Origin: an uncultured Anaerovibrio sp.
Lineage (GTDB): Bacteria; Bacillota; Negativicutes; Selenomonadales; Selenomonadaceae
Length of the DNA stretch: 64,000 nucleotides
Assembly: GCF_947302755.1 (NCBI RefSeq)
Contig: NZ_CAMYWM010000002.1
Coordinates: forward strand, 1-64,000
Direction of reading: 5' to 3'
The position numbers and the translations under genes are program-made. A model generated the notes under the pieces. It had not been told where the DNA came from. It made no database searches and saw nothing but the letters and a program-made list of their open reading frames with translations. Below, piece after piece: positions 52,557-61,139 of the stretch (position 1 is the first letter of the stretch; the number at the start of each line of letters is the position of its first letter).

Positions 52557-54896
52557 ATGTTTAAGATTGATACGATGAATGGACATGAGCGCATGTCCAC
52601 CCAGGATCTGCTCCTAAAGATTGAGGAGGCAGTAAGGTCCGGTGAAACAGAGTTTGAAATTGCGGCCTCCGGCCAGCATGATATAGGCGGTCCCTTATGG
52701 AACAGTGAAGGAAAAAAGCTGAACTTCCGCGTTACCAATGCGGGCCAGCGGGTGGGCTCCATGTGTCTGCCCAATACGGAAATCGTGGTGGAGGGCTCCA
52801 CCTCGGCGGATGTGGGCTGGCTCAATGCCGGCGGTGTGATTACCGTCAAGGGAGATGCCGGTGATACAGCAGGCCATTGCTCTGCCGGGGGAAAGATTTT
52901 CATCGGTGGCCGGGCAGGTACCCGCAGCGGTTCCCTGATGAAGCACGACCCCCTTTACGAAGAGCCGGAGCTGTGGATTTTAAAAAATACCGGTTCCTTC
53001 TCCTTTGAGTTTATGGGGGGCGGCCGGGCCGTAGTTTGTGGCTATGACTCTGAGCAGTTTGACTCAGTTCTTGGTGAGCGGGCCTGTGTAGGCATGGTAG
53101 GTGGCGTGGTATACGTCCGCGGTCCGGTGTCGACATATCCAAAGGACATTAAGTGCCTGGATTTGGAGCAGGAGGATATTGATTTCCTCACTGCTGGCAT
53201 GGATGAATTCCTGAAAAAAATAGAGCGTCAGGAGTTAAAGGGTGAACTTTCCCAGTGGAGTCAGTGGAAAAAGCTGCGTCCCCTTACCTTTGAGGAAAAG
53301 AGTGCCACCCCGTCCAAGAAAATGACTATGAGGGAATTCCGCACCCAGGAATGGGTGAAGGGAGGGATTTTCTCCGACGTGGCCATGGATGATTTTGCAG
53401 TTCATAATACCATTTCCCATGGTCTCTATCGCTTGAGAGTTCCCAGCTGGGATAACGCCAAATATGCGGCTCCCTGTGAGTTCAGCTGTCCTACTGGCAT
53501 TCCTACCCAGCTTCGCTATAATCTTATTCGCCAGGGCCGGCTTCAGGAGGCCATTGAGCTGGAGCTCCAGTATACTCCGTTCCCGGGCTCGGTATGTGGC
53601 AGTGTTTGTCCAAATCCTTGCATGGAGGGCTGTACCCGTGGCACCATTGATGAGGCCATTCAGATTGGTCCCCTTGGGTACCTTTCGGCCTTTACCCCGG
53701 TGAAGAAGCCAGCTGTGTCCACTGGCAAAAAGGTGGGAATTGTGGGCGGCGGCGTAGCCGGTCTGTCCGCAGCCTGGCAGCTGGCCCGCAAGGGACATGA
53801 GGTCTTCGTCTTTGATGATGCAGAGAAAATGGGGGGTAAGCTGGAGCAGGTTATTCCCCGGGGCCGGTTATCCCATGATTTACTGGAAGCTGAGCTGAAG
53901 CGCATTGAAAGCCTGGGGGTAAAATTCGTACCTAATTGTCGGGTAGACAAGGAAAGCTTTAAGAAATTTCAGGATACATATGATGCCGTCATCGTGGCCA
54001 ACGGCGGCCATGAATCCCGGTATTTCAACTGGGAGGGCAAGGAGCTGCTCACCATGGGCCTGGATTTCCTGAAAAAGGTAAATCGGGGCGAAAATCCAAA
54101 GGTGGGTAAACGGGTAGTAGTAATCGGCTGCGGTAATTCCGGTATGGATACCTGCCGGGCGGCCTTTGATATGGGGGCTGAATCGGTGGTGGCTGTGGAT
54201 GTGCAGAAGCCGGCGGCCTTTGCTGATGAAATAGAGTATGTGGAGAGCCGGGGCGGCAAGCTGGTATGGCCCTTCTTTACGGAAAAAATCACCAAGGAGG
54301 GGGTATATGCCAACGATGGGCGGTTTATTCCGGCGGATGAGGTCATCGTATCCATTGGTGAATCACCAATTCTGGACTTTTTGCCGGAGGATGCTTCCAT
54401 TAAAAAGTTCCGGGACAGCTGGCTGATTACCAAAGAGGACAAGTCCATTATGCCAGGTGTATTTGCCGCCGGGGATGTTATTAAGCCGGGCCGGTTAACC
54501 GATGCCATTGGTGATGGTATCAAGGCCGCTTATTATGCTGACCGTTATCTGATGGGGCAGGAGCTTGTTCCCTTCCCGGAGAAGGAAAAAATACCGGCCG
54601 AGCGGCTATCCAAGGCCTATTTTGAAAAATGTCATCATTGTCAGCTGGGGGATCCGGCGGATGATCATACGCGGTGTGTTAGCTGCGGTACCTGCCGTGA
54701 CTGCAGGATGTGCCTGGAATCATGTCCGGAAAAGGCCATCAGCCGCATAGAAAATGAGGATGGTTCCTGGACCTATGTATCTGACCCCAATAAATGCATA
54801 GGCTGTGGTATTTGTGCCGGTGTATGTCCATGCGGTGTATGGAGCATAAATGATAATCCTGAGCCAATAAGGATGTATCGTACCTACAATAAGTGA
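52557..54896 (+). CDS. Fused glutamate synthase GXGXG domain and NADPH oxidoreductase (GltD)
   Basis: A 779-residue fusion. Residues ~1-230 form the GXGXG beta-helix normally at the C-terminus of GltB (VEGSTSADVGWLNAGG, GDTAGHCSAGGKIFIGGRAGTRSGSLM). From ~305 it is GltD: CEFSCPTGIPTQLRYNLI and CGSVCPNPCMEGC Fe-S ligands, FAD motif GIVGGGVAGLSAAWQLA, NAD(P) motif VVIGCGNSGMDTCRAA. The C-terminus adds two ferredoxin-like clusters (CVSCGTCRDCRMCLESCP; CIGCGICAGVCPCG). Last gene of a three-gene operon. Confidence 0.9.
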   Translation: MFKIDTMNGHERMSTQDLLLKIEEAVRSGETEFEIAASGQHDIGGPLWNSEGKKLNFRVTNAGQRVGSMCLPNTEIVVEGSTSADVGWLNAGGVITVKGDAGDTAGHCSAGGKIFIGGRAGTRSGSLMKHDPLYEEPELWILKNTGSFSFEFMGGGRAVVCGYDSEQFDSVLGERACVGMVGGVVYVRGPVSTYPKDIKCLDLEQEDIDFLTAGMDEFLKKIERQELKGELSQWSQWKKLRPLTFEEKSATPSKKMTMREFRTQEWVKGGIFSDVAMDDFAVHNTISHGLYRLRVPSWDNAKYAAPCEFSCPTGIPTQLRYNLIRQGRLQEAIELELQYTPFPGSVCGSVCPNPCMEGCTRGTIDEAIQIGPLGYLSAFTPVKKPAVSTGKKVGIVGGGVAGLSAAWQLARKGHEVFVFDDAEKMGGKLEQVIPRGRLSHDLLEAELKRIESLGVKFVPNCRVDKESFKKFQDTYDAVIVANGGHESRYFNWEGKELLTMGLDFLKKVNRGENPKVGKRVVVIGCGNSGMDTCRAAFDMGAESVVAVDVQKPAAFADEIEYVESRGGKLVWPFFTEKITKEGVYANDGRFIPADEVIVSIGESPILDFLPEDASIKKFRDSWLITKEDKSIMPGVFAAGDVIKPGRLTDAIGDGIKAAYYADRYLMGQELVPFPEKEKIPAERLSKAYFEKCHHCQLGDPADDHTRCVSCGTCRDCRMCLESCPEKAISRIENEDGSWTYVSDPNKCIGCGICAGVCPCGVWSINDNPEPIRMYRTYNK

Positions 54897-54949
54897 TTAT
54901 TGTAGAGTAAGCAGCCTATTGGGGCTCCTGCCACCAGCGTTTGTATATT

Positions 54950-55046
54950 AAACTCCGTGCGAAACAGTGTTTCGCACTACGCCCTTACAACGAAATCTAA
55001 AGCTTATCTGCATCCTTTGGATTTGATTCGCTAAGATTTCCTAGTA
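54950..55046 (-). repeat. Structured repeat family A, copy 5 (inverted)
   Basis: On the minus strand it reads ACTAGGAAATCTTAGCGAATC ... GATTTCGTTGTAAGGGCGTAGTGCGAAACACTGTTTCGCACGGAGTTTAA, matching the other copies. Confidence 0.85.
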
Positions 55047-55083
55047 AAATGACCTGCAGAAAAGCTCTGCAGGTCATTTTTTA
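55046..55083. terminator. Terminator after the glutamate synthase operon
   Basis: AAAATGACCTGCAGA pairs with TCTGCAGGTCATTTTTT around AAAGC. Confidence 0.85.
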
Positions 55084-55156
55084 GCCTGTATTAACGTATG
55101 CAATTCAATTAATTTCATGTGTAGTTAAAACTCCACCTGAATAAGTTATCATTTTA

Positions 55157-55927
55157 TCAGTCGTCACATACAATAACTTCAATATTGTACTTGGCGAAGA
55201 AGGCCTTATACCGTAGGGGCAGCTCCTTGTCCACCACGATACAGTCTATTTCATCCAGATTACAGAAGGAAATAAGGGAGGCTGCATCGATTTTGGTGCT
55301 GTCCACCATAAGAATTTTCTTGCCCGGTTTATCCACCAGGTAGCGTTTAATATCACACTCCAGGGGGGAAGCCGTAGTAAGGCCCTTTTCAATGGAAATA
55401 CCTGTACTGGATATGAAAATCTTTGATATATTGTACTGCTTCAGGCAGTTGAGTACACTAGGTCCCACAAAGGCCTTGGTAGGGGCATATATGGTGCCGC
55501 CGGTGGCGATCAGGTTGAATTTGGCTGAGGCGGCAGCAATATTAATAACATGGATGCTGGCGGTAACAATGGTGATGTTGTGCTTATCCTCCAGATAAGG
55601 CATCATGTGCATGGTAGTGGTACCGGAATCAATATATATTACATCATCATCCTGAACCAGGCTGGCCGCCATACGGGCAATTTTCTGCTTGTGAAGCTTG
55701 TCAGCACTGTTTTCCTGGGCAGCCGGTGCCTTTTCCTGTGGGTCTACATGTTCCTGAAGCACTATGCCGCCATATACCTTATTAATGGTACCTCGTTTTT
55801 CCAGCTCGGCAATATCCCGGCGGATGGTATTCTTGGATACATCAAAGGTGGCACATAAATCATTTATGGAGATGCTTTTTTTCTCTTCCAGTAATTCCTG
55901 AATTTTGCGGAGACGATTGATTTTCAT
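55157..55927 (-). CDS. DeoR family transcriptional regulator
   Basis: A 256-residue protein with the DeoR N-terminal helix-turn-helix (RLRKIQELLEEKKSISINDLCATFDVSKNTIRRDIAELEKRG) and the sugar-phosphate-sensing C-terminal domain (YIDSGTTTMHMMPYL, ILMVDSTKIDAAS). Family members repress sugar or nucleoside catabolic operons. It is divergent from the MFS exporter, ~330 bases apart, but a functional link is not evident. The target operon is not in the window. Confidence 0.92.
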   Translation of the reverse strand: MKINRLRKIQELLEEKKSISINDLCATFDVSKNTIRRDIAELEKRGTINKVYGGIVLQEHVDPQEKAPAAQENSADKLHKQKIARMAASLVQDDDVIYIDSGTTTMHMMPYLEDKHNITIVTASIHVINIAAASAKFNLIATGGTIYAPTKAFVGPSVLNCLKQYNISKIFISSTGISIEKGLTTASPLECDIKRYLVDKPGKKILMVDSTKIDAASLISFCNLDEIDCIVVDKELPLRYKAFFAKYNIEVIVCDD

Positions 55928-56255
55928 TCATTCACCTGTATTCTTATGAATTTTACATCATCATATACCCATTGATATCAAAAAAAGTGATAATATTATG
56001 AGTATGTGTGCTATAATTATACTGTAATGTACAATTTTCTACAAGATAAATTATTTAAAAAAGCCAAAAGTATATCATTTTTGTAATGTAGGCAAAATTT
56101 TACAATGAAGAGGAACAAGGCCTTATCCCATGTTAATAGGTAAAATTCAGCTAAATCAAGCTGGAATTCAAAAGCTGCGCCGGGATAGGTTTACAATTTA
56201 CAGGGAACTGATTAGGAAATTGCTTTCTGTCGTTAATTGTTTTGGAGGTTATTGA
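55928..56255. other. 328-base gene-free gap, nothing definite
   Basis: AT-rich divergent region between the DeoR regulator and MFS genes. TATAAT (56012) and repeated GTAATGTA/TTTTACA patches occur, but no good -35 element pairs with the -10. TTTTGGAGGTTATTG is the MFS ribosome site. Confidence 0.5.
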
Positions 56256-57440
56256 ATGAGTGAGACAAAACGCAGTGTTTGGCTGGTTATTTTTTTGGGT
56301 ATTATGTCAGCAATGGCTCCCCTGGCCACAGATATGTATTTGCCGGCCCTGCCGGTGATGCAGGAGGACTACGGTATCAGTACCTCTGCGGTACAGATGA
56401 CCTTGACCATGACGATGATTGGTATGGCCATAGGTCAAATCTTTGCCGGTCCCATCAGTGATATGAAGGGACGTAAGCTCCCCCTTTTATTGGGTATGCT
56501 GGTGTTTATGTCCATGTCCGCTATTTGTGCTTTGGCAACCAATATATGGATTTTTCTGGCAGCCAGGTTTATTCAGGGCTTTGCCGGTGCCTGTGGCATC
56601 GTAATATCCAGAGCCATTGCCAGAGACATGTGTAAGGGGGCCGAGCTGACAAAATTCTTTTCTATACTAATGATGGTAAATGGTCTGGCACCTATATTGG
56701 CACCGGTTTTAGGCGGTCAGATTTTGGTGATGGGCAGCTGGCGCCATGTATTTTGGGTTCTGGCCATTATTGGCCTGGTAATGGCAGGGGCAACAGTTAT
56801 ATTTAAGGAAAGTCTGCCTGTGGAGCTGCGGCTGAAAAACATTAACAGAACCCTTCTGACCTTTCCCATTCTCATGCGAAATAAATATTTCATGGGTCAC
56901 TGTCTGGTGCAGATGTTTGAATTTGCGGCGTTTTTTGCCTATATTGGCTGCTCCTCCTTCGTTTTTCAGGGAATTTATCATATTTCGCCCCAGGTATACA
57001 GTTATGTATTTGGTGGTATTGGGGCTTCCTTAATGATTGCCGGGGGACTGCCGGCCAAGCTGTCAGGTCGGGTCAGCGATGAGAAAATGCTCCGCTGTTC
57101 CCTTTATCTTCAGGCGATTGTGGCGGTGCTTCTTGTGGGAATTTTTTATGTTGAGGCACCATTTCCGGTGGTAGTACCCTTACTGGTATTGGGTCTGGCT
57201 CCCCTTTCTGTGGTAGGGGCGGCCAGCTTTTCCCTGGCCCTGTCCTCCCAGGGAAGAAACGCAGGAAGTGCATCAGCTCTTTTGGGCTGCTCATCCATGA
57301 TATTAGGCGGTCTGCTGATGCCGATAGTGGGGATTTTCGGTACAGACAGCGGCGTTCCCATGGCGGTAATGATGCTTGTGGGCTTTACCATGGCTATAGC
57401 AGCCTGTCACAGGTATATTCTTTCCGGCAAACAGAAATAG
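56256..57440 (+). CDS. Bcr/CflA-type MFS drug exporter
   Basis: A 394-residue, 12-helix major facilitator transporter. The start MSAMAPLATDMYLPALPVM and the motif GPISDMKGRKLPLLLG are typical of Bcr/CflA drug:proton antiporters. Substrate unknown. It is followed by the M18 aminopeptidase gene after 12 bases, so the two are probably co-transcribed. Confidence 0.9.
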   Translation: MSETKRSVWLVIFLGIMSAMAPLATDMYLPALPVMQEDYGISTSAVQMTLTMTMIGMAIGQIFAGPISDMKGRKLPLLLGMLVFMSMSAICALATNIWIFLAARFIQGFAGACGIVISRAIARDMCKGAELTKFFSILMMVNGLAPILAPVLGGQILVMGSWRHVFWVLAIIGLVMAGATVIFKESLPVELRLKNINRTLLTFPILMRNKYFMGHCLVQMFEFAAFFAYIGCSSFVFQGIYHISPQVYSYVFGGIGASLMIAGGLPAKLSGRVSDEKMLRCSLYLQAIVAVLLVGIFYVEAPFPVVVPLLVLGLAPLSVVGAASFSLALSSQGRNAGSASALLGCSSMILGGLLMPIVGIFGTDSGVPMAVMMLVGFTMAIAACHRYILSGKQK

Positions 57441-57452
57441 GAGGCAGAGGCT

Positions 57453-58751
57453 ATGTACGGTGATATTATAGATTTATTGGAATTTACAAGGAAAGCAACC
57501 TCCCCATGGCACACGGTTCAGACCGGGGCCGAGGAATTGGAGGCACATGGCTTTACAGAGCTGGATTGGGCCGGTGCCTGGGATATATCAGCCCGGGGAA
57601 GGTACTTTACCAGGGTATATGGTTCCTCATTGTTCGCCTTTACCATTGGTGAGGGGAATTTGACAGACAAAAACAGCTTAAGGTTGGCCGCGGCCCATAC
57701 GGATTTTCCCGGCTTTCGCATCAAACCGGAGGCCGGAGTGTTCAAGGATGGCTATGGCCTGCTGAATACTGAGGGCTATGGCGGTGCCATATTGTATTCA
57801 TGGCTGGACCGTCCATTATCCATTGCCGGCAAGGTAGTGGCGGCAGGGAGGGAGGCCATGACGCCCAAAACAATGCTGGTGGATTTTGGACGGCCGTTGC
57901 TTACCATTCCCTCCCTGGCCATTCACATGAACAGAAAAATAAATGAGGGGCTGGCCCTGAACAAGCAGAAGGACATGCTGCCCTTGGCGGCAGTATTTGG
58001 CAAGGGGACAGGCAAAGATAATGCACAGGCCCTGGTGGAGAATTTGTTGGCCGCCGAAGCAGGTATTTCCCAATCTGATATTCTGTCATATGAGCTAAAT
58101 ATCTATTCCTGTGAAGCAGGCTGTCAGCTGGGGGTAGCCGGAGAAATGGTGTCGGCTCCCCGGCTTGATAATATAACCTCCGTGGTGGCCTGTATAAAGG
58201 GGATAACCTCAGGAATGGGCAGCGGCCTTAATATTATCGCCCTGTTTGATAATGAAGAAATTGGCAGCCGTACCAAGCAGGGGGCGGCCTCAGCCAATCT
58301 TATGCAGCTGATTGAGCGGCTGTATACCTGTCTGGGTTATTCCAGGGAAGAAATGTGGCAGGGAATAAATGGCGGCTTTATGCTGTCGGTGGATGTGGCC
58401 CATGGACTTCATCCCAATTATGTGGATAAAACGGATCCCACCAATCGTCCCTTGCTTAATGGCGGCTTGGTGATCAAGCAGGCCGCATCCCAGAGCTACG
58501 CCGGTGATGCGGAGGCTGTGGCGATAATAAAGGGGCTGTGCCGAAGGGAAAATATACCGTATCAGCACTATGTTAATCGTTCTGATATGCCGGGAGGGGC
58601 AACCCTGGGCTCCATAGCCTCAGCCCTGGTTCCCCTGCGGACTGTGGATATTGGTGTACCGATTTTGGCTATGCATTCGGCCAGGGAAACTATGGGAGCA
58701 GCTGATCAGCGGGCTTTGTGCAATATTATAAGCACATTATTCAAGGCTTAG
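57453..58751 (+). CDS. apeB: M18 family aminopeptidase
   Basis: A 432-residue di-zinc aminopeptidase of the M18 family. Zinc ligands appear in AAHTDFPGF (His, Asp), DNEEIGSRT (Glu) and the C-terminal LAMHSARE (His). Length is typical of bacterial M18 enzymes. It trims acidic or neutral residues from peptides in the cytoplasm. It shares an operon with the MFS transporter; the combination may be incidental. Confidence 0.93.
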   Translation: MYGDIIDLLEFTRKATSPWHTVQTGAEELEAHGFTELDWAGAWDISARGRYFTRVYGSSLFAFTIGEGNLTDKNSLRLAAAHTDFPGFRIKPEAGVFKDGYGLLNTEGYGGAILYSWLDRPLSIAGKVVAAGREAMTPKTMLVDFGRPLLTIPSLAIHMNRKINEGLALNKQKDMLPLAAVFGKGTGKDNAQALVENLLAAEAGISQSDILSYELNIYSCEAGCQLGVAGEMVSAPRLDNITSVVACIKGITSGMGSGLNIIALFDNEEIGSRTKQGAASANLMQLIERLYTCLGYSREEMWQGINGGFMLSVDVAHGLHPNYVDKTDPTNRPLLNGGLVIKQAASQSYAGDAEAVAIIKGLCRRENIPYQHYVNRSDMPGGATLGSIASALVPLRTVDIGVPILAMHSARETMGAADQRALCNIISTLFKA

Positions 58752-58845
58752 GTATGCAAGCGTATTTTCCACAGAAGGTCTTTACTTATGTTAATTGGTG
58801 CTGAGCTTCCATATTTTTAGGCGGCAGCCAGCTATTTATACACAG

Positions 58846-58890
58846 TTATCCACAGATACTGTGTTAATAACTGTGTATAAATGTGGATAA
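58846..58890. promoter_or_regulatory. DnaA-box cluster 38 kb from oriC
   Basis: TTATCCACA (58846), TGTGTATAA (58872) and TGTGGATAA (58882) form a near-perfect inverted pair. Confidence 0.65.
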
Positions 58891-58941
58891 GTGAGGAATA
58901 AATGAGTGGAAATAGGGGAAAATAAGCATTTTGGTTGTTAA

Positions 58942-58997
58942 TAAGTGGTATTTATTGCTAATATGCTCAAAAAATACCACTTTTTTATTTTTAAAAA
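58942..58997 (+). terminator. Terminator downstream of the M18 gene
   Basis: AAGTGGTATTT pairs with AAATACCACTT, followed by TTTTATTTTT. Confidence 0.8.
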
Positions 58998-59219
58998 TTA
59001 TCAGGTAGTATGGAATAATTGGCAAATTTAATATGTATACAAAAAGTAATCAGTGATATTTAAGTAGGCTTTTAATAAAGGCATAAAGCCTGTCTGCATG
59101 TAATATAATCATTATAAGTATGAGAAGATTATGGAGTATTATATAGGGATATATGATGTATGTTTGGGAGAGTATTCCAAAAAAACTTTAAAAAAATCAA
59201 AAAAAATCCAAAAAGTCTC

Positions 59220-59248
59220 TTGACATACTCATAAGATAATCATATAAT
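59220..59248 (+). promoter_or_regulatory. Consensus promoter of the C-rich RNA
   Basis: TTGACA, a 17-base spacer, TATAAT. The expected start near 59255 coincides with the first base of a stem. Confidence 0.9.
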
Positions 59249-59254
59249 AGACAC

Positions 59255-59454
59255 ATCAAAGGGCAAGCCAAGGATAACATCTGACCCCCAGATGAAATCC
59301 TGTTTCTCCTGCTTGAACTTTGATTTAATCCTTATAAGCGACATTCCCCTGTGTCGCATATAAACCCCTCTCTTTTATTTACCCACTTTCATTATAGAAT
59401 GAATGGAAGAAAAAGGCTGTAAAAACGAACGCCTATCGTTTTTACAGCTTTTTT
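59255..59454 (+). ncRNA. Candidate C-rich small RNA
   Basis: From a perfect promoter to an intrinsic terminator, about 200 nucleotides. The first ~70 bases fold into a rod (ATCAAAG/CTTTGAT, CAAGC/GCTTG, AGGAT/ATCCT, CATCTG/CAGATG) with loop ACCCCC. A second hairpin GCGACA/TGTCGC has loop TTCCCCTG. Unpaired ACCCCTCTC and ACCCACTT follow. The end is GCTGTAAAAACG/CGTTTTTACAGC plus TTTTTT. C-rich loops are typical of Firmicutes small RNAs that pair with ribosome sites (GGAGG). No open reading frame of note; the track ORF here is a shadow. Confidence 0.7.
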
Positions 59455-59593
59455 CGTGTTTAAAAAAATATCTGAATGAGAATTCAGTTTTTATGCAGTT
59501 TCTATTGTATATAATATATGCTTTTGATAAAATAAACAGCGTAAGTGTTGTATATGTCAACTTCTTTTGCTGCAATTTTTCTGGAGGTTTTTA

Positions 59594-60052
59594 ATGAATT
59601 ATTATAATGCGGCCATAGACTTTGGAATCATCAGACGATGCGTCCAGTCATTGATAGTGGAAGCCTGTATGGAATTAGGTCTGACCTATGCGGAGTATAT
59701 CCTGTTGTATGTATTATACGACCGGGAGGGATGCAGTCAGGAGGATATGGCCAGCTATATTCGCGTGGATAAGGCAGCCATCACCCGGGCTATTCAAAGC
59801 ATGGAGCTTCGGGGCTTTTTATACAGGAAGCAAGATAGTACAGATCGCCGGTTAAAACGTTTGTACCTTACATCGGCGGGAAAAGAAATTGAGAGTAAAG
59901 TAAAGGGGATTTTAGAAAGTGTAACTAATTACATATTTTCAGATGGGTTCACTGAGCTTGAACAGGAAATATTTGTTAAATGTTTGCAAAAAATATCCAT
60001 AAGGATAAGCAATGCAGATTTTTCTACCATATTTGGCAATATGAGGAGGTAA
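59594..60052 (+). CDS. MarR family transcriptional regulator
   Basis: A 152-residue winged-helix protein: CSQEDMASYIRVDKAAITRAIQSMELRGFLYRKQDSTDRRLKRLYLT. The wing motif DSTDRR is typical. It directly precedes the RND adaptor gene by six bases, so it probably regulates this efflux operon, as MarR proteins often do. ATG 59594 after GGAGG is used; the track start is upstream of it. Confidence 0.9.
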   Translation: MNYYNAAIDFGIIRRCVQSLIVEACMELGLTYAEYILLYVLYDREGCSQEDMASYIRVDKAAITRAIQSMELRGFLYRKQDSTDRRLKRLYLTSAGKEIESKVKGILESVTNYIFSDGFTELEQEIFVKCLQKISIRISNADFSTIFGNMRR

Positions 60053-60058
60053 ATAAAA

Positions 60059-61138
60059 ATGAGAAGAATCGCACCGATTTCATTAGTGATTATCATGTGC
60101 GCATTTCTGTTGTGGGGGTGTGGCAAGGATGAAATACCTGAGATGAAGCCTCAGGTGGTAAAAACACAACAGGTTGGGGCATCCAGCCAGGTCCTTGAAG
60201 GCACCTACACAGGGGTCGTTCGTGGGCGCTATGAAACCAATCTGTCCTTTCAGGTTGGGGGCAAGGTGCTTGAACGAAATGTACAGCTGGGGGATATGGT
60301 AAGTGCTGGTCAGGTATTGATGACCATTGACGCCCGGGATGTGGCTGAACGCTCCAACCAGAGTGACGCCCAGGTGGCATCGGCCAAGGCCCAGCTGGAT
60401 TTGGCCCAGGCCAATTTGACCCGTTATCAGCAGCTCTTTGCCCAGGAGGCTATTTCTGCTATGGTGCTTGACCAGTATCAGACTGCCTATGATTCGGCAC
60501 TGGCTCAATACAATCAGGCCGTTGCCGGAGCAGCTCAAGGCCATAATGCCTTGGATTATACCCTGTTGACGGCACCAATGTCCGGAGTAATTTCGGCTAT
60601 AAATGTGGAGGCCGGGCAAGTGGTCAGTGCCGGCCAGCCGGTAGCTTCCATGGTTCAGTCCAATGAATTGGAGGTGGAGATCAATCTCCCGGAAAATCAT
60701 TTGCAGGATGTGCCATTGGGAAAAACCGTTCAGATTTCCTTCTGGGCCCTTAAGAACGCCAAGGTGGAGGGCATAATAAGAGAGGTATCACCAATGGCCG
60801 ATGGTGTATCCCGTACCTATAAGGTTCGGGTGAGTATAGTAAATCCACCAAAGGGTATGTATCTGGGTATGACCGCCAATGTAAAGTGTACCGAGGCTGA
60901 CAAAGGGGATTTGGGAGAGCTGTTGCCAATATCCGCTGTATATCAGACAGGAAAGGATGCCCAGGTATGGGTAGTAGATAAAGGGGATAATACAGTTCAT
61001 CTGAAAAAAATTACTTTTGAAAATACCGGTAATAATTCCGTAAGGGTAAAGGGCTTGTCCTTAGGTGATATAGTGGTAACTGCCGGAGTGCATAAGCTCC
61101 ATGAGGGCCAGAAGGTCAGATTGACGGAGGACGAGTAG
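60059..61138 (+). CDS. RND efflux periplasmic adaptor lipoprotein
   Basis: A 359-residue membrane fusion protein with a lipoprotein signal peptide (LLWGC lipobox near residue 22), lipoyl motifs (GGKVLERNVQLGDMVSAGQVLMTIDARD; GVISAINVEAGQVVSAGQPVASMV), a coiled-coil hairpin (~105-160) and a beta-barrel. It links the RND pump to an outer membrane channel. The lipid anchor and partner pump imply a diderm envelope. Confidence 0.93.
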   Translation: MRRIAPISLVIIMCAFLLWGCGKDEIPEMKPQVVKTQQVGASSQVLEGTYTGVVRGRYETNLSFQVGGKVLERNVQLGDMVSAGQVLMTIDARDVAERSNQSDAQVASAKAQLDLAQANLTRYQQLFAQEAISAMVLDQYQTAYDSALAQYNQAVAGAAQGHNALDYTLLTAPMSGVISAINVEAGQVVSAGQPVASMVQSNELEVEINLPENHLQDVPLGKTVQISFWALKNAKVEGIIREVSPMADGVSRTYKVRVSIVNPPKGMYLGMTANVKCTEADKGDLGELLPISAVYQTGKDAQVWVVDKGDNTVHLKKITFENTGNNSVRVKGLSLGDIVVTAGVHKLHEGQKVRLTEDE

Positions 61139-61139
61139 T

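Noticed and set aside
59403-59594. 63-residue plus-strand ORF in the gap before the MarR gene
   Set aside because: It overlaps the terminator and 3' part of the C-rich RNA, lacks a ribosome site and ends just in front of the real MarR start.
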